Shown piece after piece: positions 1 to 10,342 of a DNA stretch of 64,000 bases. The DNA lies in the NCBI GenBank assembly GCA_013399875.1, contig VXAZ01006221.1, positions 1-64,000 of the forward strand. The letters are read 5' to 3'. Each line of letters begins with the position of its first letter. The stretch's first letter is position 1. A model generated the notes under the pieces. That model saw nothing but the letters and a program-made list of their open reading frames with translations. It was not told where the DNA came from and did no database searches. Source of the DNA: Gymnorhina tibicen. Lineage: Eukaryota > Chordata > Aves > Passeriformes > Artamidae. Position numbers and translations under genes: made by a program.

Positions 1-136
1 GTACGGCCCCGCCCGGACCCCCGGTACGGCCCCGCCGGGCCCCCCGGTACGGCCCCGCCAAGACCCTGGTACGGCCCCGCCGGGACCCCCGGTACGGCCC
101 CGCCCGGACCCCCGATACGGCCCCGCCAGGACCCTG
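1..136. repeat. 22-23 bp GC-rich tandem repeat
   Basis: Six consecutive copies of a 22-23 bp unit are readable, each starting with G/ATACGGCCCCGCC and ending in a short purine/C tail such as CGGACCCCCG or AAGACCCTG. A seventh, decayed copy starts at about 137. The array runs off the left edge, so its true length is unknown. The copies differ at one to three positions, mainly just after the constant 13-mer. Confidence 0.9.
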
Positions 137-560
137 GTACGGACCCGGCTCCGCGAGCGCTGATGGGGGCCAGGTACTGACCCCTCTGAGACCCGGACCC
201 TGCTCCGCCAGCGCTGACGGGGGTCCCGGTGCATCCCCCGGCCCCGCTCAGCGGATGCTGACCGGGGGTTCCCCCGGTGGGGCCCCAGGGATCCGGGAGG
301 TGCCCAGGTGCTGCGCAAGTCGCAAGGGGCAGATGGTGCAACCTCTTGCTCCCGTCAGCAGCCGCTCGTTCCCGAGCCTTGCGACCAGCGAGGGAGAGGG
401 AAGAGCCCGACCCGGGGTGGTCTCGGGGCTGGGGGAAGCCCGGCCCCGCGGGGAGCAGAGCTATGCCCGCAGCCGGGTCACCCGGGACCGGCGGGACCCT
501 CGGGACAGCTGCTCAGTCGTGGCGTCATGGTGATGCCACCAGTGCTCTGCAGCACGAGGG
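1..560. other. GC-rich, CpG-rich segment at the left edge
   Basis: Base composition is strongly G+C with many CG dinucleotides up to about 540, then falls abruptly to AT-rich DNA at about 590. This looks like part of a CpG island, possibly belonging to a gene outside the window. I cannot identify an exon in it. The short ORFs here are the ordinary by-product of stop-poor GC-rich sequence. Confidence 0.5.
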
Positions 561-862
561 GGGCCAGCAGACACCCTCCAGCACTTGAGGAGTTGTTTGT
601 CTATTTTTATGTCTCTTCAAACGTCTTTAAGTTACTTCTTGATGTTAAACTGGTTGAACAGGACTAATTCTGGCAAAGAGCTTGACCCCCAAGGCCTCGT
701 TTGACACCAGGGAGATGGCTCATATGGATTCAAAGGGCCCAAAGCCCTGTGCCACCAGGCTGTGAGCAGAGGAGACTGAGCACAACAGGGAACACACCAG
801 TGTTCCAGGAAAACATCACCTGCTGTTCAGACACAGACAGACAGGACTGAATTAAAGGTTCT

Positions 863-868
863 TTTATT
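863..868 (-). terminator. Poly(A) signal, KIAA1958-like gene
   Basis: TTTATT on the plus strand reads AATAAA on the minus strand. It lies about 0.7 kb downstream of the KIAA1958-like stop codon at 1562-1564. With no gene in between, 845-1561 is best read as that gene's 3' UTR. No transcript evidence is available here. Confidence 0.5.
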
Positions 869-1561
869 TGGCTCTGTCAACAATGCAACCAAAAATCTGA
901 CTGAGCTGTAACAGGCACTAAACAGTGCTGGGGTAGCTGAGCAGAGCTGAGCACACCTCCCAGTGCCTTCGTGGAGTTGTGTTTTGCATTCCAGAGAAAC
1001 CACTTACCATAAAACCTTTCAACATTGTCAGACACTTTAAACAACTTCTTAAAACAGCCACAGCTTCTTCAATCTACGAATCTTTCCCTAAGGGGAATGA
1101 CCTGAACCTTGTCAGAAGCGTTCCTGCAAAGTTGGGATCGGCAGCGTCGTCGCTCTCCTCACGTCGCTCATCCTTCCCCACAGGTCTGAGCTGTGTGGGG
1201 TGTCAGCCCCAAAAAGTGGGTGCAGCTGACGCTCCTGGCCAGGCTCTGCCAACCCCAAGCCCTCTCCATATCAGCACTGGTCGTTTCTAACAGCATTGAC
1301 CATACAGCAGAACATTAACTTGTTTGGCAAACGTGAAACTGAGGATTCTCATTAACTCACTGAATTATCAATTCCAGTAACAGAAACAACAAAAAGGAAC
1401 TTCCCTGAAAGCCAAGGCGCTGCAGATCTGTAGGTACCTTCAGAGCCAAGGTGAAGCCCAGCAGAAGGATGTTTGTTCTCAACCTACACCAAATATTGCA
1501 ATAGGATTTTGTTTCAGAGCAGCCTTGGAGCAGTTTAAGGGGCAAAGCTGAAGGGACACCT

Positions 1562-4500
1562 CTATTTCCTGGTCTTCCTTACGACTCCTCTGACTTCCTG
1601 GTTAATAACTTTCAAGATCTTATCCATTTTGGTTTTTGTCAGTGCCTTCCTGCTGTACCACACGTTGTCCCAGATGGAGCACAGTGATTTGGGAGACAGG
1701 TAAAGAGGGTGGTTGTCATTCATCATGTCCGGCGGCCTCCTCCTGGCATACTCCTTGTAACTGGAGACTGGACACTTCTCTGGATCCTCAGGCTTGGCAA
1801 AGAGCCGTGGGCATAGCTCTCCTTCGTTTCTCCCTGGGCTCAGATCATCCTTCCACTCCAAGTACTCCACCTCTCCTTTGGTCTTCCTCAGCAGCACCTG
1901 TCCCCAGGACAGCTGGTGGGTCTGGAAGTGGGTGCTTGCCCCAAACCCCCTAATGAGGTTGGTGAACATGAGGTGCAACAAGCCCTGAGGGTGTGTCTTG
2001 CTTAAAATTCCCTTCTTAAAAAGGTTTTCCACATCTTCATCTGTCATGTTCTCCATAACACTCCACTCTTCCTCCTTCTCCTTTTGGAACAGGTACCAAT
2101 ACTTTAATTTCCAGGCTTCCTGAGAGCCCCTGAACTCTGGCCCTCTCAACAAGTTGTACTGGTAGTTGTGGTCCCTGAGGTACCGGTCGATGTTGCGCTG
2201 GAAGAAGCTCAAGGAACTGGCAGAAAAATCCATGCCATTCTGTCTCTTGGAGGAGCTGAAGAACGAGACCAGGTAGCGGTCGAGGTCTGCAGGAGGCAGC
2301 ATGTGGATCTTGCGCATCTCGGAGGGGTGGTGCAACTTCAGCCACTCTTTGAACACTTTGATGTCCCCAAGGCTATATCTTCTCTTTTTCTGCTTCTTCA
2401 GCATGTCTAAAAGACAAGACACAGCTTTGTGGACAGCAAGAACCCCCAAAGATCAGTAAAACACGAGGAGATGCAGGATGGTGTCCACCTGCCTTCTGGA
2501 AGCCATTCAGAGAGGACAGGACTCTCCCAAACCCCTTCCCCTAGAACTGTTGGTCATATCTGTGTTCTCCACAAGCCAGCACCACCCAACAGCGCCCAAC
2601 TCTCCGGGGAAAGTCAGGCTCCTTCCTGCTCCCTCTCCCTTGGCAGCTGGCCCTGCTCACTGCCAGACAGGGAAATTTCCCTCTCACTGTGAAATAAGAG
2701 CATGAACCAAAGGTTGGGGTAGATGGTGAGGGAAAACAAACAGGTTAGTAAAAGTGTACTATGATTTTGTCTAAAGGATTGCCAGGATTCCAGTTGGGCT
2801 CTCTCTCAAGTTGCCATGGCAATACCACATCTACCTAGTTCGATGTAGCATGAGAAATGAATTCTCTGGATTGCTGGAAAGCTCCATCTGCTCGCCTGTG
2901 ACTCGTCCAGGACTGAGAAGGGGGAGATAGAAAAGGGCTCATGAGCCAACACCTAGAGATTCCCCTTTTTGTACCAGGTTCTTTTGTACAGGCTTAGTTG
3001 TCATCCTGAAAGATTGATCCCTGTCCCACTGGTTTGGGGTTTTGGCCTGTTTTTACTGACTGCTCCAGGTGCAGAGAGGAACAGCTCATGAATCAGTAAT
3101 GCTGAGGCCTCCTCTGAGCCATGAGCCAGTTACCATTGGCAGAAACAGCTACTACACAGACATTCCCAGAAGAATTCCCCGTCCCTTCAGAGGACACATG
3201 ATGTCAGTTATGAAAATAGTAAAATACTGCTCCCAAACCTCAGCTGTGGCAGTTTGTGTGGTTATGGCTCCACAAGGAACAACAACCCCTAAGCCTTTTC
3301 AGGACCAGCACTGGTGCTGTAAGCACATTCCAGACAGACCCCAAATGCTGCCTCTGCAACCTCTGCCCTTCCCAAGGACGTGCCCAGGCCCCTGTGCTGA
3401 AGGACAGCACATACGAAAACCTTCATTCTTAAAAGGACTAAAGCAATGTGTGCTAAAGCACTCTGCTGCCACTGCCAGCGCTGGGAGATTTTGCCACCGG
3501 TTTTGGTGCAGCCAGAGCTTTGGCCACAATTTCTCTGCGTTACCTCCTGTTGTTTCTTTCTCTTGAGACCCCTCTCTGGCTCCAGTTTCCCACAGGGACT
3601 CTTCCAAGTACAGCCAACATACTGTGTGGGGATACTGGGTAAAATAGAAGACCAAAATATTCAAACTGGGATGTTGGGAGTGAGGCACAGCCAAGAACAC
3701 CTTTGGGCACCCCTGAGAAGGGCATTCCCTACAGAAGTACCAATTCCTTTAGGCAGGGAGCTTTGTAGTCCCCTTGAGCAGAAACAGGAGTGCCCCAAAT
3801 CCAAGAGATTTTACTTAGATGCTGCAGTACAGATCTTGGCAGTGATGTGAACTCGCCCTCCTTGGATATTTTGGGAAAGTGATTAATAGAACACCCCCAC
3901 ACCCCTGCAGACACAGAACTCCAGGCTGTCTTACCTCTCTTTGAGGCTCCAGGTGGATTGCTGTCTGGACTCTGGAAGGCTGAAGAACAAGGTGTCTGCC
4001 CAGATCCTGATGTTTCACTATCCTCACCCACCTGGTTCTCAGCACCGTCCCGGCTGGAGCCTGTCCCTGGTGTGCCACGCTCTGGAGGGCTCAGCTGGAG
4101 ATGCTGCTGAACATCAGCAGTGGCTTGGAACTCAAAGAATATCACCGAGGGCTGTGACTCAGGCTGGGCCCTGGCCTCGGTGCTGGAGACAGGAAGGGGT
4201 TTGAAACATACCTTTGGTGCTGCTGACCCCGGGAGGCTCCTTGCTCTGGACATTTCAGCCGTGGGCCCTGCAGCAGTGAAAGGACCCAGCCGAAGGACGT
4301 TCCTGCTCGGGTCCTCCAGGTCGTTGACAGGAGCCTGCAGAATGTAGGCACGGGTTAGGGGTGGCCTTGCTGTGGGGGTAAAGGCAGCTCTTTGAGGAGC
4401 TGCTGGCTGGTGTAATGCCATATCCTGGCAGTGGAGCATCGGCAACTCCTCAGCAGATGGCTCTGACACATTATCCTGGTTGAGTCTGTCTTCTTGGTTG

Positions 4501-5105
4501 TCTTCATCAGCCTCACACTGCTCGTCATCAGAGATGATCTGTAAGGCTTCATCACTTTCAGACTTCATGTCCTGTTCTCCAGTTTGGACTATCCCACCAG
4601 ATGCTGAGAAGTGCTGCTCTGCTGCAGAGTATGATGTTATGGGCTTCCTGGTATTTTGACTTCCCCTGGGCTCGTTATCCCTTGTGTAGGTGCTTTTGGC
4701 CGTCTGCTCAGTGAACCCTTGGGATCTGCCACATGACCCTGTGCTCCCAGAATCTGCTTGACCCATTTCAAAAGATAAGGGGGTCAGCTTGAGCCTCTTT
4801 TCCTCAAAGCTGGCTTCCCTTGTGAAAGAGTCAGAAGACAGGAGCCTCTTTCTCCTTCCTACAGCCTCCGTCTCTTCTTCCCCTCTGTCATGCAACTTCC
4901 CACAGTGCCAGTGATAGGCATGTCCGACTCCGCACATCCACAGCACAGCATTGTCATTGCTCAGGTGACCCATATTCTGCATAAACTCCAGGGCTGGGAT
5001 CTGGTTGCATATGGTCCCGTGAGTATGTGCCCAGATGACAAGTTTGGAGAGATCCGCTTGAAGGGAACTGGCAGTGCCGCACCCTCCATCACTGGCGCTC
5101 TCGTT
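1562..5105 (-). CDS. KIAA1958-like protein (Crypton-derived DUF3504 family), two coding exons visible
   Basis: Two exons join in phase 1: 3935-5105 (acceptor TTTACAG, donor AGAG|GTAAGA) and 1562-2406 (acceptor CTTTTAG, stop TAG). Together they give 671 residues plus a short N-terminus from an upstream exon; human KIAA1958 is about 716. The first exon carries the family N-terminal motif LSKLVIWAHTHGTIC, followed by a GVGHAYHWHC motif. A long low-complexity acidic/proline-rich middle follows. The last exon holds the conserved DUF3504 domain (FKEWL..., FFQRNIDRYLRD, CPVSSYKEYARRRPP, HPLYLSPK). Proteins of this family (KIAA1958, QRICH1, ZMYM2/3/4, KCTD1 long form) are known to descend from the tyrosine recombinase of Crypton transposons; their cellular role is poorly known. 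True KIAA1958 lies elsewhere in amniote genomes (human 9q32), so this is probably a paralogue. Divergence from human KIAA1958 is high, but the architecture is the same. Confidence 0.82.
2407..3934 (-). other. Intron of the KIAA1958-like gene
   Basis: The flanking exons join in frame directly (aag aga g | ac atg ctg), so no exon is needed here. The donor is GTAAGA at 3934-3929 and the acceptor lies at 2408-2407. I see no repeat or other gene inside. Confidence 0.75.
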
Positions 5106-8100
5106 CTGTAAAGGTGTGTTGGAGAGAACGTGAGTGACAGAGGACGTGCAGACAAGAGCAGTCCTGGGGCTGTTTCTGTCCCTCCCCACCAGTGCAATAA
5201 TTGTAGACCAGCAATTTCATCTCAGGACTCTTTTTAAAAATCAATTTGTTCATTCTTTCTGACTGTGCTATCATTTATGCTGTAACAGACACTCACCATG
5301 CTGCTGCTTTCTGTCTCACTGAGCCTTCTCTCGGGTGTAGATCAGTAAGGGACTCTTTGAATGGCCTTTCTCTCTCAGAACCTGAAATGATCATCACATG
5401 TGTGTGCTATATACATGGATGTGTGTATATGTATATATATGTATATAAAACCCTGACCAGAAGATGCAACTGAATTTCTCCATGCTCAGCCCACTGCAGG
5501 CCTGTGCCCTCCCTGGGCTGAGCTCCCACTGCGCTCCCAGGAACTCTACGCATAAAACCTGACTGGGGTAAATATTTGCAGGATCAGCCTCTGCAACACC
5601 AACGAAACGGAAACTAAATATAAACACTGAAAACAGAATTTTACAAACTGAACTCTGCAAGCCATTCCTTCAGCACTCCATGGTTGGCAAGCTCTGTGTC
5701 TCCAAGTGCTGATCTGCAGCGAGAGAACCAGAAATAGTGAGGCTGGTTCAGCCTGACATTCTCTGACTTTGCAAACAGTAGCAAGAGGCAGTTTCCCAAC
5801 TGAAGAACTTGCACACGCAACTCGTATTTATATTAGAGACTAAATCTGAAACTCTCCCATCTGTTTGGAAGGCTCCATGCAGCAGCCTGGAAGTCATCCC
5901 TGTCTCTGTGTCACAGGGAACATGGTCATGTGCCCTCAGCACCATGGCAGCCCCGGAGCCTGTGCAGCCATTACCAACACCACACGCTCGCATCTTGGTC
6001 CATGATTAATTAAAAGCTTTGCAATTAGCGGTGGGAAAAGAAGCAAGGCTGAAAACACTGGACACGGGGGCCTTGTCTAAAGTGGTTCTTTGAGCAGTTC
6101 TTTTGAGCAGTTCTGGCCTAAACGGGACACAGCTCTCGGGGAGAACAGGCCCTGGCTGGCGGTCAGTGAGCACGCGCTGCACGGGTACGGGAGCTCCAGC
6201 CCCGGGGCTCCTCCTCTCCCAGCGAGATGGGGAACACGGGAGAAGCCCATCCCAGCTGACAGCTCTAAGGCTGCTCTGTAATCCCTGAACACGGTGCTTG
6301 TCCACAGCGATTTATCTCAGGAGTGTGGTAGTTAGGCTGAGGGTGCAGCCAGCAGCACAGGGGCAGGAACGGCTGTGCCGCAGGAATGCTGGCCTTGGGC
6401 AGAAGCTGTGCCTGCTGCCCTCGGTGTCCAGTGAGGTCAGTGCCCACCGAGCACCAGCCCAACACCCTGGCTCTCCTGTCCAAAGAGAACAGGTCACACT
6501 TCTCGCAGGTGCCAGCCGACAGGGAATGACAGGGAAGCACAAGAACTGCTCCCTTCAGGGTGAGCCTGCAGCACAGCAGCACAGCTCCCTTCTGCACTTA
6601 GGCTCCATCAATCCATATGTTCCTTCCTAATGATAGCACAGATAATTTTAGCCCAAATGCTTGGCTGTTGCATGTGCCAGCGTGTGGAATGTGCAAAGGC
6701 AGGATTTACTGAGAATTTTTTACTGAAATCCGCTGCTGCTTTAACAAAAAATCAGAAAATAAAAGCCTTTTTGGAAGCAGCAAATGCAATCTGAGCTCCT
6801 GATGGTAATCAAGGCCTTGTATGGGATCTGCTTTTCCTGTGAGCTCACTCCTGATGAATCCCAGCAAACAGGGTGGGGAGTCACCTCCAGTGGCCATTTC
6901 AGCTGCCCTGACCCCTCACAGAAAACAGGCTCTGCCCAAGCTTCTCCCCAGAGGCGTTTGACCTGTTCCCACCTCCCCAGGCCAGGGAGCTCACAGCCTG
7001 CTCCTGCTAAGCCCCTACAAGCTGAACACAAACTTGGGGGAGAACCATTTTCCCTCCTGAAGTAAAAGAGATTTTATCTTCGAGTTCAGCCCGTGCAATT
7101 CCCCAAAAGGGCTGAGCCCCTCAGACGGACTCGAAGGCACCTCCATGCCGACAATCTGGTGCCTTCAGTCAGTATGGGAAAAGGTAACAGGAACGGAAGC
7201 TCCGCATGGTCATAAGGCCACAAAATTACTGACTTGGCAGATGAACATCTTGATCCCTATCACAGGCCTCTGCAAATGGAATGCTTTTATCTTTCCTTAT
7301 CTCCAGGCACATGTCTTCCTCTTCCTGATCTCTTGGAAAAAAAGCCTTTTTTTTTCTCTTGCTATGTAGTTCCCAGCACAGGCTCTGGTGTTCAGCTACA
7401 GACCCTTCAGTTTGCTGTGGCCCTCACACTTCCAGCAGCTGAGATTTCCCCAAAGAAATGGCAAGTGGAATCAGTCTGGATTCAGAGTCACAGCTAAGTG
7501 AGAAAAATTACCACTGTCCTTCCCCCAGAGGCTGAACTGGTATACGTGTCTTCCCTTTGAATAATAAAAATCCATCTTGATCGTTGCCACAGTTTTTACC
7601 TGCTTCCAGCAACCCTGGGATCCCTGTGGGGAGGGGTCTGGGCTTGGAGTTTGGGGCTGAGGTTTATTTTGGAGCCTCGTGCCTGATTCAGTGTCTGTGT
7701 GGCTGGGAATGATGTTGTGGGTTAATCCTCTTTCCAGGAGAGGCTCCCATCTGATAATGGACACTGTGTACAGGACCCACACCTTTCTGCAGGAAAACAG
7801 GACATTCCAGAGCTGTACAGTAAAGGATTTTAATTTTTTTTTAACCCATAGGGAATTCTAAATGCTAAAACCTATAGTTAGGTGAATTCAGGCTCACTTA
7901 TGGAAAAAAAAAGTGGTTTGTTTTTTTTAAATCTATAAGCTTTGGCTTTCTCAGGCCCTGCTCCACACAGCTTTCCAGGCCTCAGTGTTGTGGGTGCTGA
8001 TTTTACCTCTGTATTCCAGAAAATGTGGCCACATAATTTCACAGGAGTCTCCAGCACTTCAGGGGAGACTGAACTTCGGGCTGACTGAAAACACGGAAAT

Positions 8101-9700
8101 GCTTTTTCTGTTTTAAGACTTTATGTGTGTCCTTTGAGTCCTTGGGGGGCGGGGGAGGGGGAAGCCGACTCAGCACTTTCTGAGATTTATCCTCCTGTAA
8201 GGTCTGTCAGACACAGAGTCACCTGAGAGTGTCACCACTGAGATCTTCCTCTCCCCCTCTCCCAGGTGTGCTGAAGGCCTGAACCCATAAAACAGACACA
8301 GCCTTGTGCAAACAGGGGCGCTACATAAAGACACTAATTTTGAGGCACTAAAAGCCCTTTGCCCCCTCTGTCCTTGTCCCATTGCCCTGTGACAGCTCTG
8401 GCTGGTTCCTATCACGGGCTCCAACGCCTGTTTTGCAGATTAGAACCCGGGGCACGCACGGAGCCAGAGAATTGGAGAGCGCTGCCTTCCCTGCTCCCGA
8501 TAAGACAGTGCAGGAAACTGCAACAATCCTGGTAGGAAAACAACAGGATACAGAACAGCAGTGCTTAAACTTGACTCCTGCCCCCTTCCCAGCTCCCTTG
8601 GGAAACCCTCCCTGGAGGTGAGGGGACCTGGGACAGCCCCCAAACACATGTGTGGGGCATTGCCAGAGCATGGGGGCACTGCCGGGGCCGTGTCAGGGCA
8701 GGAAGGGCTGAAGCTGCACTCGAACACATCTGGCTGCAGGACAGAAGCTGAGTGGAGCAGCTGCAGCTCATGGCTGCCAGAAATCATGGAGCTTGTCCCA
8801 CCCTCCTTAGCAGGAGCCTGGGGGGGTGGATCCATCATTTCCTAGCACGTCAGTTTTCCTGTTCTCTGTGATGTTTGTTTCCCTCCCCATCTGCCCCATA
8901 CAAGAATCCTCTGAGCACCTCTTCGGCTCTCTTCCTGCTTCCCCACATCCTTCCACCAGCCCCTCCTGCCTTGTTTGCAGAAATACAGTTCCCAGGATAC
9001 ATCCCGTACTTGCTACAGGGCACCATGCCTCCATTTTGAGAGATGCTCCCAGAAAATCCCACCCGGCGTGTCTGTGGAGGGCAGGATCTGACTGCAGGCA
9101 CCGGCTCTGAGCAGGAGACAGACCCTGCTGGCAAACACTGGCCTCCAGCACACATTCCTTAAACAAGAGCTTTTTTGTTCAACGACTCGGACACCACTTT
9201 TTCCCCGAGTTCTAATTATCTCTGCTCCTGAGGGGCTGCGTTCCGGAGCCACTGGCCTGGGATGTGACTGTGAGCACTAAATCAAGGCCTCTGAAAAGTA
9301 CTAATAAAAGCCACAGGCAGCTGGCACAGCACTGTCAGGGCCACCAAACAGGGATCAGCCACCAAACCAGCCTGAGTGAAGGAAAAAATTCATTGGAAAC
9401 CACGAGCTTCTATAAATAGGAGCTCACGTTGTATTTCCCAGGAGGAAGTTGGGAAGCTGAAATCAACGATGGGCAAATCTGTGACCTGGGCAGGACATGC
9501 TGCAGCCTCACCGACACAGTGTCAAGGTGGAGTCCGGGGGCTCCTCACACCTGTGCCAGTGCCCCGGGGACATGTGCCTGGACTGTCCCCCCACATTCCA
9601 TGTGCAAGCTTTGACAGAGAAGCACGGAGACGCTATCGGCACAGCCCAGCCGTGGGGACTGACCGTGTCCCCCACCGCTGTTCGTGGGACGGTGGTCTGT
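5106..9700. other. No recognised gene; probable 5' intron of the KIAA1958-like gene
   Basis: This stretch is moderately AT-rich with an AT/GT dinucleotide patch at about 5395-5450. The ORFs are short and non-conserved in appearance. Because the exon at 3935-5105 opens at an acceptor in phase 0, its start codon must come from an upstream exon, so at least part of this region is intron. Confidence 0.45.
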
Positions 9701-10150
9701 GCCCTCACCCTGGGCATGAGCTGCCGGCGGCCAGAAGGCCGGTGCGGGAGCATCGCTGCTTCACTCGCTGCTCTCGGGGTTTGTCACCAAGTACCGGACA
9801 CGGGATGGCTCCGGTACCTCCCGCTGCACGAGCACCTTTGGTCCGCCCGGTTCTGCCGCGTTTGAGCGCGCCGGGCTCCCGAATCACCCGGGAACGACGC
9901 GGAACGGGAACCCTTTTGTTCGTGCTCCCCGCGCCCGGAGCCGCCCGGTACCGGCAGGGGGAGCTCGGCCCCGGTACCGGCAGGGGGCGCTCGGCCCCCG
10001 GTGCTTGCCCCGGCCGCGCCGGTCCCGGGTCCTGCCGGGAACCGCAGCGCCGCAGCCGGGGCCCGCAGCGCTGGGCAGGGCGGGGAGAACGGAGCCCCCG
10101 GGCCGGGCTCGGTCGGTGCTGCTCCCCCGGTACCAAGCAGCCAAAGCGAA
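9700..10150 (-). promoter_or_regulatory. CpG island, candidate promoter and first exon of the KIAA1958-like gene
   Basis: This is a sharp CpG-rich block between AT-richer flanks. On the minus strand a 15-codon segment starting with ATG at 9753 runs to 9709 and ends ATG CCC AGG|GTGAGG, a good donor in phase 0. Phase 0 is what the KIAA1958-like exon at 5105 needs. The island could therefore be the gene's promoter and 9709-9753 its first coding exon. This is inference from phase and position only. The island could instead serve an unrecognised transcript. Confidence 0.3.
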
Positions 10151-10300
10151 CAGCTGGGGCTTGGCGAGGGGAGGGCGCAAATCCTGTTTGATTTCATTGT
10201 CAGGGCGCTTATTTGTCGTTTTTTACATTTCTGAGCAGCCTTTTAAAGCTTAACTAAAATCACCGCGTGCCACAAGGTGTTTCTTCAACCGTCTGCCAAA

Positions 10301-10342
10301 CTGAACCGAACCAATCCAATCCAACCCAACCCAACCCCCCCC
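10301..10342. repeat. Pentanucleotide (CCAAY)n microsatellite
   Basis: Units of CCAAT, then CCAAC, about seven in number, grade into a run of C. It sits just outside the CpG island, in DNA with no recognised gene. Confidence 0.8.

Noticed and set aside
9376..10191. 271-codon plus frame over the CpG island
   Set aside because: It is rich in Arg, Pro and Gly with no motif, and overlaps long frames on the minus strand. This is a composition effect.
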